Positions 7,144 to 16,661 are shown, counted from the first letter of the stretch. The stretch is 43,748 nt of DNA from Planctomycetota bacterium (GCA_016873115.1 VGYB01000016.1:1-43748), one strand, 5' to 3'. Numbers and translations: made by a program. Notes: generated from the letters alone by a model not told the origin.

Positions 7144-9642
7144 ATGGGCCATTTGGGCGAGAGCCTGCCGGTCCGTCGACTGGCGGACACGATCGAATCG
7201 CGCCTCCGGGCGCAGCCCACGCTCGTCCTGAGTGCCGAGACCGGCAGCGGAAAGACCACGCAGGTCCCGCAGATCCTGCTGGAGCGATCACTCATCGAGG
7301 GCGAGATCGTGGTGCTGCAGCCGCGCCGGCTGGCGGCGCGCAGCGTGGCGCGGCGCGTGGCGCGTGAGATGGGTGTGGAACTCGGCGGGCTGGTGGGATT
7401 CCAAACGCGCTTCGAGCGTGCGAGCAGCCCATCAACGCGCATCCGGTTCGTGACCGATGGGCTGTTCGTGAGGCAACTGCAGTCGGACCCCTCGCTGCGC
7501 GGCGTGGGTTGCGTGGTGCTGGATGAGTTCCATGAACGCGGCTTGCATTCCGACATGGCGGCGGGATTCGTTCGTCGGCTGCAGGCCGGCGCGCGACCGG
7601 ACCTGAAGCTGGTGGTGATGAGCGCGACCCTCGATCGCGACCGGCTCGGCGAGGCATTTGGCGTCGAACCGCTCACGAGCGAAGGTCGCCTGTTCCCGGT
7701 CACGGTCCGCCAACTCGGTGATGGGCGCCAAGGTGAGTCGATCACGGAGCGCGCGGTGGCGGCACTGGCCCTTGCACTCGATGAGCGCCTCGAAGGGGAT
7801 GTGCTGGTGTTCATGCCCGGCAAGGCCGAGATCGATCGCACGATCGAGGCCGTGATGCAGTTCGCACGACGGCGCGGCGAACCGATCGTGACATTCCCCC
7901 TGCACGGCCAGCTCACGCCCGAGGAGCAGGACCGCGCCCTGGCACCGGTGCCGCACGGGCAGCGCAAGGTGGTGGTGGCGACCAATGTCGCGGAGACCAG
8001 CCTCACCATCGAGGGCATCGGCGTGGTGATCGACAGCGGTCTGGTGCGCATGCATCGCTTCGATCCGCGCCGCAACTTCAATGCCCTGCGTCTCGAGGAG
8101 ACCAGTCGAGCCAGCGCCGAGCAGCGCGCGGGCCGAGCCGGGCGCACGATGCCAGGAACATGCCTGCGCCTGTGGAGCGAGCGGTCCCAGGCGCGCCGTG
8201 CGGCCTTCGACGCTCCTGAAGTGCGCCGCGTGGAGTTGGCCGGTCCACTGCTGCACTTGGCGTCGATGGGAGAGCGCGACATCGAACGCTTCCCGTGGCT
8301 TGATCCACCCGATGCGGCGATGGTGACGCGGTCGATGGATGTCCTGCACACCATCGGTGCACTTGACGCATCGGGTGCGATCACCCGCCTGGGCCAGGCG
8401 ATCCTCCGCGTCCCGGCGCATCCCAGGATCGGCCGTGCCATGGTCGAGGCTGCGCACCGGGGATGCGCCCGTCGGGTGGCGACATGGTGCTCGATGATCG
8501 AAGGGCGCGATGTGCTCGTACGCGACGGGGTCGATCCAGTGCGCGTGCTCCAGGCCCATGATCGCCCCGGGGATGTCATCCTCCGGGAGCGCCTGCTCGA
8601 GGATTCCCATGGCGACGGGCGTGGGCTCCTCGATCCGGATGCTGCCCGGGAGTCACGGCGGGTGGCGCAGCAATTGCATGATGCCGTCGCCACGGGTGAT
8701 CAGTCGTCGATCGATGACGCGGCGTGCGCCCGCGCCATGCTGGCCGGGTTCCCCGACATGGTGGCTTGGCGCCCCGATGCCCAGAAGCCGACCGCCTACC
8801 TGGCAGGGCGGCGCAAGGTGGCGATCGATCGCCAGAGCGCGCTGCGCGGTGCCGGCCCGTTCCTCGCACTCGATGTCCGCGAGGGTGGCGGAACCGAGGT
8901 GCAGGAGTCCACGCTTTCGATGACGATCGGCCTTGATGAAGCTTGGGTGCGCGAAGCGTTTCCTGGCCGCTTCGTGCGTACGGTAAGCGAGCGGTGGGAG
9001 CCCGGAAGCCTTGCGGTCGAAGAGGTCGAGGAGGAACGCTTCGATGATGCTGTGCTGTCGCGCACGGTCCGGCCGCCGCGCGACCTTGGCCGGGCCAGCG
9101 AGCTGATCGCGTCCATGGTCCTGTCAGGTGAGCTGGTGCCCGAGCGTTATGACGATGATGCCCGCCAGTGGATCGAGCGCGTGCGCTGCGTTCGGGAGTG
9201 GTTTCCCGATCGTGCGCTCCCGGCCTACGACGGGAACGACCTGAAGCTCGCCTGGTCGGACTGGGCGCATGGCGCGACCCGGTGGAACCAGGTGCGTGAT
9301 CGACCGGTGCTTGAGCGGCTCAAGGACCTGCTCACGCACGAGGACTGCCGATTCGTCGAGCGCATGGCGCCGGGTGCGATCAAGCTCTCGCGTGGATTCT
9401 CCATGAAGCTCTCCTACGAGGCCGGCAAGCCGCCCCGTGGTCGTGCGAAGATCCAGGACTTCTACGACACGGCGGCGCATCCGAACGTGGCGGCGGGCCG
9501 CGTGCCGGTGTTGCTCGAGATCCTCGGTCCCAACTTCCGCCCGCTGCAGGTCACCTCGGACCTGCCGGGCTTCTGGACGCGGCTCTACCCGGACATCGTC
9601 CCGGCGCTCAAGCGGCGCTATCCACGCCACGAGTGGCGCTGA
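7144..9642 (+). CDS. hrpB: ATP-dependent DEAH-box helicase HrpB
   Basis: 832 residues, the usual length for HrpB. Motifs: Walker A AETGSGKTT 31-39, DEFHER 127-132 (the HrpB variant of the DEAH box), SAT 160-162, TNVAETSLTIEGI and QRAGRAGR in the second RecA domain, then helicase-associated and HrpB C-terminal domains. The family are NTP-dependent RNA/DNA helicases whose bacterial role is poorly defined. Start ATG 7144 was chosen because the conserved region begins directly after it; upstream extension would run into the preceding gene. It ends three bases before the convergent LOG gene, with no obvious terminator between them. Confidence 0.92.
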   Translation: MGHLGESLPVRRLADTIESRLRAQPTLVLSAETGSGKTTQVPQILLERSLIEGEIVVLQPRRLAARSVARRVAREMGVELGGLVGFQTRFERASSPSTRIRFVTDGLFVRQLQSDPSLRGVGCVVLDEFHERGLHSDMAAGFVRRLQAGARPDLKLVVMSATLDRDRLGEAFGVEPLTSEGRLFPVTVRQLGDGRQGESITERAVAALALALDERLEGDVLVFMPGKAEIDRTIEAVMQFARRRGEPIVTFPLHGQLTPEEQDRALAPVPHGQRKVVVATNVAETSLTIEGIGVVIDSGLVRMHRFDPRRNFNALRLEETSRASAEQRAGRAGRTMPGTCLRLWSERSQARRAAFDAPEVRRVELAGPLLHLASMGERDIERFPWLDPPDAAMVTRSMDVLHTIGALDASGAITRLGQAILRVPAHPRIGRAMVEAAHRGCARRVATWCSMIEGRDVLVRDGVDPVRVLQAHDRPGDVILRERLLEDSHGDGRGLLDPDAARESRRVAQQLHDAVATGDQSSIDDAACARAMLAGFPDMVAWRPDAQKPTAYLAGRRKVAIDRQSALRGAGPFLALDVREGGGTEVQESTLSMTIGLDEAWVREAFPGRFVRTVSERWEPGSLAVEEVEEERFDDAVLSRTVRPPRDLGRASELIASMVLSGELVPERYDDDARQWIERVRCVREWFPDRALPAYDGNDLKLAWSDWAHGATRWNQVRDRPVLERLKDLLTHEDCRFVERMAPGAIKLSRGFSMKLSYEAGKPPRGRAKIQDFYDTAAHPNVAAGRVPVLLEILGPNFRPLQVTSDLPGFWTRLYPDIVPALKRRYPRHEWR

Positions 9643-9645
9643 AGG

Positions 9646-10440
9646 TCACTCGAAGTCGTCAGCCGAACCCATGTACTCGTCGCCCGTTCGCCACGATCGA
9701 CGGCTCGTGGTCCGTTCGCGCGTCGCCTGCGCCGGCCGAGGTTCGACGGAATCGAAGCGAGGGAGCTTGGTGGCCCAGGGCCGTGTGCCCAGATAGACCT
9801 GGTGCACCAGATCGACGGCTTCGCTCACGCTGTCGGTCAGGTGGAACAATTCGAAGTCCTCGGGGCTGATCGCCTTGTTGCGCTCGAGCATCGTGCCGCG
9901 GATCCAATCGAAGAGCCCGCCCCAGAAGGTCTTGTCGACGAAGACCACGGGGAAGGGCGCGATCTTCATCGTCTGGATCAGGGTGAGGCTCTCGAACGCC
10001 TCGTCCATCGTGCCCATGCCGCCGGGGAAGATGATGAAGCCACGAGAGTGCTTCACGAACATGACCTTGCGGATGAAGAAGTAGCGGAACGAAAGCTCGA
10101 TCGACTGATAGGGGTTCGGCTCCTGCTCGCGCGGAAGCGTGATGTTCAGGCCCACACTCACGCCGCCGGCCTCAAGAGCACCCTTGTTGCCCGCTTCCAT
10201 GATGCCGGGTCCTCCTCCGGTGATCACGGGAAAGCCTCTCCCGACGAGCAAGCGGCCGCACTCCTCGGCAGCCGCGTACTCGGGTGCTTCCTTCGCGGTT
10301 CGCGCACTGCCGAAGATGCTCACCCCGGGGCCGATGCGCGCGAGGGCATCGGTGGCGTCGACGAATTCGCTCATCATGCGCAGGGCGCGCCAGGACTCCT
10401 GGGCGTAATTCACATGGACTTGATGCTGTGGCTCGATCAT
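9646..10440 (-). CDS. LOG-family (cytokinin riboside 5'-monophosphate phosphoribohydrolase-like) protein
   Basis: 264 residues. It has GVSIFGSAR near the start, GGGPGIMEAGNKGA and the signature PGGMGTMDE (PGGxGTxxE) with the preceding Arg/Lys residues, typical of the LOG/'lysine decarboxylase-like' TIGR00730 family. These enzymes remove ribose phosphate from nucleoside monophosphates; in bacteria the physiological substrate is often uncertain. The C-terminal about 30 residues are Arg/Ser-rich and poorly conserved in character. Start ATG 10440 gives the expected N-terminus and has a TAGCAT hexamer 8 nt upstream. Divergent from folC across 115 bp. Confidence 0.85.
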   Translation of the reverse strand: MIEPQHQVHVNYAQESWRALRMMSEFVDATDALARIGPGVSIFGSARTAKEAPEYAAAEECGRLLVGRGFPVITGGGPGIMEAGNKGALEAGGVSVGLNITLPREQEPNPYQSIELSFRYFFIRKVMFVKHSRGFIIFPGGMGTMDEAFESLTLIQTMKIAPFPVVFVDKTFWGGLFDWIRGTMLERNKAISPEDFELFHLTDSVSEAVDLVHQVYLGTRPWATKLPRFDSVEPRPAQATRERTTSRRSWRTGDEYMGSADDFE

Positions 10441-10448
10441 GGTGGTCC

Positions 10449-10454
10449 ATGCTA
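10449..10454 (-). promoter_or_regulatory. -10 element (TAGCAT) of the LOG gene
   Basis: TAGCAT on the minus strand, 8 nt (ggaccacc) before the ATG at 10440; predicts a leader of about 2 nt. No Shine-Dalgarno is possible. Confidence 0.45.
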
Positions 10455-10519
10455 GGCCGCGGGCATTCTCGGAACGAAACTCGCAAAGCCTTGTCGCGTA
10501 AAGCGTTATGTTCCGGCTT

Positions 10520-10548
10520 TTGCGTCGAAGGCAGGCGATCGGTAGACT
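10520..10548 (+). promoter_or_regulatory. Promoter of folC: TTGCGT, 17 bp, TAGACT
   Basis: -35-like TTGCGT at 10520-10525, a 17-bp spacer, and -10-like TAGACT at 10543-10548. Seven bases (cgcccgg) then lead to ATG 10556, so the transcript should be essentially leaderless. Confidence 0.55.
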
Positions 10549-10555
10549 CGCCCGG

Positions 10556-12286
10556 ATGCCGAGGAAGAGCGCTTCAACGGGCCGCAGTTCGCGCACCACC
10601 ATCAAGCAGGGCTCAAGCAAGGCTGCGACGAAGCCGAGTGCGAAATCCGGCACCAAGCCTGTTCCGAAGCCACAGTCCACTGCCGCGATACCCCCGGCCA
10701 GCGGCCCCGCGACGGCACAGGTCGTTGCCACGAAGCCCGCGCCGAAGGCTCCACCGGTCGTGGCGGCGCCTGCGGCGCATCGCAATGTGCTCGACGAGGC
10801 TCCGGTCACGCATGTACCCATCATCGGCGTGCCGGCGATGCGGGGGGCGGCGCCGAAGCGTGCCGAGGAGCCGCTCGAACCGAAGCTCGCTGAGCACCGG
10901 ACGAGCGAATTGTCCAGAAGCGAGCAGACCAAGGCGCGACGCGGCGATTTCAGCGACTACTCGGTGGCCCTGAAGTGGCTGAACGAGCGCGTGGATCTTG
11001 AGCGCCTGCACACCGTGCAGTACAGCGATGAGCCCTTCAAGCTCGACCGCATGCACAAGCTGCTGGAGGTGCTCGGCAACCCGCACGAGCAGGTGAAGTG
11101 CGTGCATGTGGCCGGCACCAACGGCAAGGGCAGCACCGTGGCGATGGTGAGTGCGATGCTGCAGGCCTGTGGCTATGCGGTGGGGCAGTTCGTCAGTCCG
11201 CATCTGGTCGATGTGCGCGAGCGCGTGACGATCAATGGCGCCATGCCCAGCGAGGCTGACTTCCTCGATCTCATGCGGCGCGTGGCCAAGGCCGCCGGCA
11301 AGCTCCCGTTCGAACCGACCTTCTTTGAGCTCATGACGGCGCTGTCGTTCGTGCATTTCGCCGAGCAGGCTGTCGACATCGCGGTCATCGAGGTCGGCCT
11401 GGGTGGCCGGCTGGACTGCACCAATGTCGTCACGCCGCTGGTCTCGGTCGTGACATCGATCGACCTTGATCACACGCGGGTCCTCGGCAAGGATGTGAAG
11501 AGCATTGCGCGTGAGAAGGCCGGCATCTTCAAGTCGGGCGTTCCTGCGCTGGCGTTCGAGGCCCAGCCCGAGGTCGAGGCCGTCTTCCGCGAGGTGGCGG
11601 CTCGTGTCGGTGCACCGCTGATGATCGTCAACAAGGACATCGAGTTCAGCAGCCGCTTCTGCACGACGCCGGACCTGGGAGCGCACACGCGCGTGTGCTT
11701 CTACACCCGCACCACGCGCCTCGAGCACCTGCCGGTGCCTCTGCCGGGCGAGCATCAGGCGGCCAATTGCGGCTTGGCGCTGGCGGTGATCGATGTGCTC
11801 AAGTCGGCCGGCTTCTCGTGCCCCGATGACAAGGTCAGCCTCGGGCTCATGGCGACAAGGATCCGCGGCCGCATGGAACTCATTGCAGATCGCCCACGCA
11901 TCCTCGTGGACGGCGCCCACAATCCGGCAAGCGTTGGCACGCTCATGCGCTGCGTCGGAGCCCATGTCCCGTACGACAGCATGGTGTGCATCTTCGGGTG
12001 CTGCCGAGACAAGGACATGGCTGGGCTGCTTGACAAGGTCCACCTCGGCGCCGACAAGGTCATCTTCACGCGCGCAGCCGGGACACCGCGGGCTGCCGAC
12101 CCCAACGAATTGCAGCGCATGTTCGCCGAGCGCAGCGGCAAGATGAGCCAGGTCACCCGTTCGCTGTCGGAGGCTCTGGATGTGGCCACGCGAGCGGTCG
12201 GTCGCGAAGACCTGATTTGCGTCACCGGAAGCTTCTACCTCGTCGGTGAGGCGATGCGCCTGGTGGGTCAGCGCCGACCTGCTTGA
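10556..12286 (+). CDS. folC: Folylpolyglutamate synthase/dihydrofolate synthase with a long N-terminal tail
   Basis: ATP-dependent addition of glutamate to (dihydro)folates or dihydropteroate. The catalytic part starts near residue 133 (DYSVALKWLNERVDLERL, LDRMHKLLEVLGNP), with P-loop GTNGKGS at 187-193, VEVGLGGRLDCTN, the GRME and DGAHNP motifs, and a Mur-ligase-type C-domain. Residues 1-132 form an unusual tail rich in Lys, Ala, Pro, Ser and Thr, without predicted structure and strongly basic over its first half. The start could be as late as the region before the core, but the promoter hexamer 7 nt before ATG 10556 supports the long form. Total 576 residues against about 430 for typical FolC. 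Confidence 0.9.
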   Translation: MPRKSASTGRSSRTTIKQGSSKAATKPSAKSGTKPVPKPQSTAAIPPASGPATAQVVATKPAPKAPPVVAAPAAHRNVLDEAPVTHVPIIGVPAMRGAAPKRAEEPLEPKLAEHRTSELSRSEQTKARRGDFSDYSVALKWLNERVDLERLHTVQYSDEPFKLDRMHKLLEVLGNPHEQVKCVHVAGTNGKGSTVAMVSAMLQACGYAVGQFVSPHLVDVRERVTINGAMPSEADFLDLMRRVAKAAGKLPFEPTFFELMTALSFVHFAEQAVDIAVIEVGLGGRLDCTNVVTPLVSVVTSIDLDHTRVLGKDVKSIAREKAGIFKSGVPALAFEAQPEVEAVFREVAARVGAPLMIVNKDIEFSSRFCTTPDLGAHTRVCFYTRTTRLEHLPVPLPGEHQAANCGLALAVIDVLKSAGFSCPDDKVSLGLMATRIRGRMELIADRPRILVDGAHNPASVGTLMRCVGAHVPYDSMVCIFGCCRDKDMAGLLDKVHLGADKVIFTRAAGTPRAADPNELQRMFAERSGKMSQVTRSLSEALDVATRAVGREDLICVTGSFYLVGEAMRLVGQRRPA

Positions 12287-12309
12287 GCCAGCAGGGCAGA
12301 CTCCACGGG

Positions 12310-12315
12310 TAGGCT
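12310..12315 (+). promoter_or_regulatory. -10 element (TAGGCT) before leuS
   Basis: TAGGCT, then 10 nt (ccgcctatcc) to ATG 12326. The 39-bp gap after folC has no Shine-Dalgarno, so leuS appears to have its own short-leader promoter. Confidence 0.45.
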
Positions 12316-12325
12316 CCGCCTATCC

Positions 12326-15133
12326 ATGGATGAGCAACGCAACGAGACTCCCCATCGCTACGGCGCGACGCTGGCCAACGAACTTGAGGAGCGTTGGCAG
12401 CGCACATGGGACGACGCAGCCGCGTACCGCACGCTGAATCCCGGCGACGCAGGCTTCGATGCCGGTCGACCGAAGTTCTATTGCCTCGACATGTTCCCGT
12501 ACCCCTCGGGCGCGGGGCTCCATGTCGGCCATCCCCTTGGCTACATCGCCACGGACATCATCTGCCGGGCGAGGCGCATGCAGGGATTCAATGTGCTGCA
12601 CCCCATGGGCTGGGATGCCTTCGGCCTGCCGGCGGAGCAGTATGCGGTGCAGACCGGCGTGCATCCTGCCGTGACCACGCGCAAGGCCATCGACACCTAT
12701 CGCCGCCAACTGAAGCGTTTCGGGTTCTGCTACGACTGGTCACGCGAGTTCGCCACGATCGATCCGCAGTATTACCGCTGGACGCAGTGGATCTGGCTGC
12801 AGTGCTACGGCGCGTGGTACGACAGCGATGCTTGTCGTGCGCGTCCGATTGCCGAGCTTGAGGCCGAACTCGAGTCCGGGCGTCGCCGGGCGGAGGGCCA
12901 GTCCTGGTCATCGCTCGATGCTGCAGGGCGACAGGCGTATCTCGACCGGCATCGCCTGGCGTCTCTCGGCGAACAGACCGTGAACTGGTGTCCGAAGCTC
13001 GGCACGGTGCTCGCCAACGAGGAAGTGATCGATGGCACGAGTGAACGCGGCGGCTACCCCGTGCTGCGCATGCCGCTGCGCCAGTGGATGTTCCGCATCA
13101 CGGCGTACGCAGAGCGACTGCTCGGCGATCTGGACCTGGTTGACTGGCCGGACAGCACACGCACGATGCAGGCCGAGTGGATCGGTCGCAGCGAGGGTGC
13201 CGAGATCGACTTCGAGGTTCCGGGCTTTGGCATGCTGCGCGTGTTCACCACGCGACCCGACACGCTCTTCGGTGCGACCTACATGGTGGTCGCGCCCGAG
13301 CACCCGCTGGTGGAGGCAGCCATCAAGGCCGGGGGTTTGGCTGCGGTGCGCGACTACGCGACCGCTTCCGCCAAACGCAGCGATGTCGACCGACAGGCCG
13401 ATTCGAAGCAGAAGACCGGCGTGGACACCGGCCTCCGCGCCGTGAACCCTGCGACGGGCCAGTCGATCCCCGTCTGGACCGCCGACTACGTGCTCATGGG
13501 CTATGGCACGGGCGCGATCATGGCGGTGCCGGCGCACGATGAGCGTGACTTCGATTTCGCGCGCACCTTCGGCCTTCCCGTGCGACAGGTCGTCGACATC
13601 GCTGGCGTGGCGTTCGATGGGACCGGTGCCACCAGCGGCCACGGCGTGGCTTGCAACAGCAGCGGTCCGTCCTGCTCGATCGACGGTCTCGACACCACAC
13701 GAGCCAAGGCTGCGGTGATCGATTGGCTCATGAAGACCGGTCGCGGTGCGCGGCGGGTGAACTACAAGCTTCGCGACTGGCTCTTCAGCCGGCAGCGCTA
13801 CTGGGGTGAGCCGTTCCCGATCGTGTATGACGCGGCGGGTCGCCACTATCCGGTTTCGGAGCGCGCGCTGCCCGTCCTGCTGCCGGAGCTGGCGGACTAC
13901 AAGCCCATCGAGAGCGATGTGCCGGTGCCGCCGCTCGGCAAGGCAACGGCCTGGGTCAACACCACCGCCGGCGAGGCGGGCGTTGACCCGGCGATCCTGC
14001 CGCCTGGCACGCCGGTCCGCCGCGAGACGAACACCATGCCCGGTTGGGCCGGTTCATGCTGGTACTACCTGCGCTACTGCGACCCGGCGAATGGGTCGCG
14101 CATGCTGTCCAACGAGGCCGAGCGCTACTGGCTGCAGAGCCAGCGCAGCGATGGCAGCCTGCACGCCGGTGGCGTCGATCTGTATGTGGGTGGTGCCGAA
14201 CATGCCGTGCTGCACCTGCTCTATGCACGGTTCTGGCACAAGGTCCTCTTCGATCTTGGGCATGTCGGTACGCCGGAGCCCTTCGGCAGGCTCTTCCACC
14301 AAGGCATGCTCACGGCGTACGCCTACCAACGGGGCGATGGCAGCCTGGTCGCCGTCGACCAGGTCGAGGAAAGCGGTGGTGCGCATCACGAGCGGGGTGG
14401 TGGCCCGGTCACGCAGGTCATCGCCAAGATGTCGAAGAGCCTGCGCAATGTGATCAATCCCGACGAGGTGATCGCCGAGTACGGCGCCGACACCTTCCGG
14501 CTCTACGAGATGTCGATGGGGCCGCTTGAGGCCAGCAAGCCCTGGAACACGCGGGACATCGCGGGCGTGCACCGGTTCCTGCAGCGTGCGTGGCGGCTGG
14601 CGGTCGATGAGCGCACCGGAGGGCTGCTGCTGGCGCGGCAGGCGGATCCTGCGGTCGAGCGCCTGCTGCATCGGACGGTGCACAAGGTGACCGGTGACAT
14701 CGACCGGCTTGCGTTCAACACCGCGATCGCATCGATGATCGAGTTCGTGAATGCAGCGACGCGTCCCCAGGAGATGAAGGATCCGGCCGATGGTGGGCTG
14801 ACCCACGCGCAACTTGAGCGATTCGTCAGGCTGTTGGCACCGTTCGCGCCACACGCCGCTGAGGAACTCTGGGCCAAGCTCGGGGGATCGGGCCTGGTCG
14901 TGCATGCACCCTGGCCGATCGCCGATCCAGCCATGCTCGTGGACGACGAGGTCGAGATCGCGGTCCAGGTCATGGGCAAGATCCGTGCCCGGATCATGGT
15001 GCCGACGAAGGCCGATGCGGCACAGGTCGAATCGATCGCGCTCGGCCATCCCGATGTGCTGCCTCATCTGGCGGGCAAGTCGCCGCGCAAGGTGATCGTG
15101 GTCCCGGGCCGCATGGTCAATCTCGTGCTCTGA
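12326..15133 (+). CDS. leuS: Leucyl-tRNA synthetase
   Basis: Class Ia synthetase charging tRNA-Leu. 935 residues. The HIGH motif is HVGH at 66-69 within FPYPSGAGLHVGHPLGY, and KMSKS is at 701-705. WDAFGLPAEQYA, the editing (CP1) domain with TTRPDTLFGATYMVVAPEHPL and the GTGAIMAVPAHDERD block, and LRDWLFSRQRYWGEPFP are all present. Between the catalytic start and NWCPKLGTVLANEEV lies an extended segment of about 45 residues (ARPIAELEAELESGRRR..), a lineage-type insertion in the zinc/CP core. The C-terminus ends normally. Followed by a strong hairpin at 15177-15206. Confidence 0.97.
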   Translation: MDEQRNETPHRYGATLANELEERWQRTWDDAAAYRTLNPGDAGFDAGRPKFYCLDMFPYPSGAGLHVGHPLGYIATDIICRARRMQGFNVLHPMGWDAFGLPAEQYAVQTGVHPAVTTRKAIDTYRRQLKRFGFCYDWSREFATIDPQYYRWTQWIWLQCYGAWYDSDACRARPIAELEAELESGRRRAEGQSWSSLDAAGRQAYLDRHRLASLGEQTVNWCPKLGTVLANEEVIDGTSERGGYPVLRMPLRQWMFRITAYAERLLGDLDLVDWPDSTRTMQAEWIGRSEGAEIDFEVPGFGMLRVFTTRPDTLFGATYMVVAPEHPLVEAAIKAGGLAAVRDYATASAKRSDVDRQADSKQKTGVDTGLRAVNPATGQSIPVWTADYVLMGYGTGAIMAVPAHDERDFDFARTFGLPVRQVVDIAGVAFDGTGATSGHGVACNSSGPSCSIDGLDTTRAKAAVIDWLMKTGRGARRVNYKLRDWLFSRQRYWGEPFPIVYDAAGRHYPVSERALPVLLPELADYKPIESDVPVPPLGKATAWVNTTAGEAGVDPAILPPGTPVRRETNTMPGWAGSCWYYLRYCDPANGSRMLSNEAERYWLQSQRSDGSLHAGGVDLYVGGAEHAVLHLLYARFWHKVLFDLGHVGTPEPFGRLFHQGMLTAYAYQRGDGSLVAVDQVEESGGAHHERGGGPVTQVIAKMSKSLRNVINPDEVIAEYGADTFRLYEMSMGPLEASKPWNTRDIAGVHRFLQRAWRLAVDERTGGLLLARQADPAVERLLHRTVHKVTGDIDRLAFNTAIASMIEFVNAATRPQEMKDPADGGLTHAQLERFVRLLAPFAPHAAEELWAKLGGSGLVVHAPWPIADPAMLVDDEVEIAVQVMGKIRARIMVPTKADAAQVESIALGHPDVLPHLAGKSPRKVIVVPGRMVNLVL

Positions 15134-15176
15134 CCCGCGCGCGGACCGAGCGCATGCCAAGCCCACCGAACGAAAG

Positions 15177-15206
15177 GCCGGGCGGTGCCATGCGGCACCG
15201 CCCGGC
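15177..15206. terminator. Bidirectional hairpin terminator between leuS and the ClpP-like gene
   Basis: A perfect 13-bp inverted repeat (GCCGGGCGGTGCC / GGCACCGCCCGGC) around an ATGC loop, 44 nt after the leuS stop and 24 nt after the convergent minus-strand stop. On the minus strand it is followed by CTTTCGTT, a weak T-rich tract; on plus there is no T-run. Confidence 0.7.
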
Positions 15207-15229
15207 GATCGGTGGCGGTCAGTCGGGCC

Positions 15230-16624
15230 TCAGCGGCCTTCGATGCGGTAGAAGCCGCGGGGGTTGATCATGAAGTAGCAGTCGTAAGGATCGAGCGGTG
15301 GCAGGCTCATGTAGGGCCGGCCCTGCTCGTCTTGCTTCATGCTCACGCCGAACATGGTCCACATCGGGGCATTAGGCGCCGAGGTGGGCTTGCGACGAAT
15401 CCCTTCCTCGCGGATCTCGCTCACGATGTGATCGACCCACTTGAGCTTGACGGCGTTGTCGGCGAATTCGTCCCAGTCGCCGGTCTTGCGGGCCTTGTAC
15501 ATGCGGTCCTTGAACTCGGCCATCGAGATGCCCATCTTGCGGGCAATCGGCTCGGCGAGGCGGCGCTCCCACTCCTGCGCCATCTTCACTTCCTGCTCGA
15601 TGTCAGTCATGTTGCCGTTGATGCCGGTCGACATCTGGTGGTGCAGGATGATCGCATTGGGGTACGCATAGCTGTGTGGGGCGAGCGTGGCGATGGTCGC
15701 AGCCATGCTGGCAGCGAAACTCTTCACGACCACATGCACCGGGGCATCGCTGGTCTCGATCGCCTTCACGATGCGGTAGCCCTGCATCACGCTGCCACCG
15801 GGCGAGTTGTCGATGACGATGAAGATCGGCTTGGTGCGGTCCTCGTTGTTGAACCAGTCGATCCGGTCGCAGACAAAGTCGGCAGTACCACTGACGATCG
15901 GGCCGTTGAGGGAGATGCGGCGGTCGCTGATGGTGATCACGCCGTCCTTGTAGGGCTCGCGCGGGTACATCTCAAGCGGGTCGACCGCATCGCGGAGCTT
16001 GTCCCGCGCATCGCGCTGGGCCAATTGGCCCAGCAGGGTGCGCGACTCGATCTCCACGCGCATCTGCTCATCAGTGAGACGGGCCTGCTCGGAGCGGCGT
16101 TTTTCCGCCGTCAGGGCGTTTTCCGCGGCGAGCGCTTCCTGCTCGCGGCGCAAGCTCGCCAGCTTCACGCGGTGACGCATGTCGAGCAGGTCTTGCTCGG
16201 CCTTCATTCGGGCCATCTCGGCGCTGCCTGCGGCAAGTTCCGCGTCAAGCGTGGCGGCACGGAGCTGGGCCTCGCGCTGCATGGCAGCGAGTCGGGTGGC
16301 TTCAGGCTCATTGGCCTTGGCCTGCTGGGACGCATACAGCCCCATCGCCGCATCGAGCCGCGCCTTCTCGGCACGCACGCGCGCCAGTTCGGCAGCGAGT
16401 TGTTCCTCGCGAAGCTGGGCTTCGGTGCGCAATCTCTTGATCTCGGCTTCGGCCTCATCGGCCTTCGGAGCGTCCGCCTTCGGGGCATCAGGGGCCGCAG
16501 GGGCGGGCTGCGCGGCGGGTGCTTCAGCCGGCTTGGCATCGGCGGTGTGCTGGGACCCCAGGGCGGCGCAAGCCACCACGGGCAGGGCAAGGACGGCGGT
16601 CATCAAGCGACGAAGTGGATCCAC
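15230..16624 (-). CDS. ClpP-like serine protease, coiled-coil lipoprotein
   Basis: 464 residues from GTG 16624, chosen because AGGAG lies six bases upstream and the next residues form a lipoprotein signal (MTAVLALPVVAC, lipobox Cys19). An Ala/Pro/Lys-rich linker (about 30-56) leads into a long Glu/Arg/Ala-rich coiled coil (about 57-210). The C-terminal domain resembles ClpP/SDH proteases: NSPGGSVMQGYRIVKAI, FAASMAA with Ser306, LHHQMS with His329, and Asp383 at the spacing to WVDHI (15 residues) that catalytic Asp171 has in ClpP. The triad therefore looks intact. Unlike cytosolic ClpP, the lipobox implies anchoring in an envelope membrane and action in the periplasm. Substrate and partners are unknown. 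Confidence 0.82.
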   Translation of the reverse strand: MDPLRRLMTAVLALPVVACAALGSQHTADAKPAEAPAAQPAPAAPDAPKADAPKADEAEAEIKRLRTEAQLREEQLAAELARVRAEKARLDAAMGLYASQQAKANEPEATRLAAMQREAQLRAATLDAELAAGSAEMARMKAEQDLLDMRHRVKLASLRREQEALAAENALTAEKRRSEQARLTDEQMRVEIESRTLLGQLAQRDARDKLRDAVDPLEMYPREPYKDGVITISDRRISLNGPIVSGTADFVCDRIDWFNNEDRTKPIFIVIDNSPGGSVMQGYRIVKAIETSDAPVHVVVKSFAASMAATIATLAPHSYAYPNAIILHHQMSTGINGNMTDIEQEVKMAQEWERRLAEPIARKMGISMAEFKDRMYKARKTGDWDEFADNAVKLKWVDHIVSEIREEGIRRKPTSAPNAPMWTMFGVSMKQDEQGRPYMSLPPLDPYDCYFMINPRGFYRIEGR

Positions 16625-16661
16625 GGTGTTCTCCTGGTTCTGGGTGAAGGTGGGCTTGGGG

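Noticed and set aside
5711..7291. 526-codon open frame on minus, antisense to the pseudopilin and its neighbour
   Set aside because: Same reasoning: the plus frame has a class III signal and a membrane helix with proper ribosome-binding site; the antisense product has no recognisable feature.
7026..8693. 555-codon minus frame opposite hrpB
   Set aside because: All helicase motifs are on plus; the minus product is Ser/Arg-rich shadow sequence.
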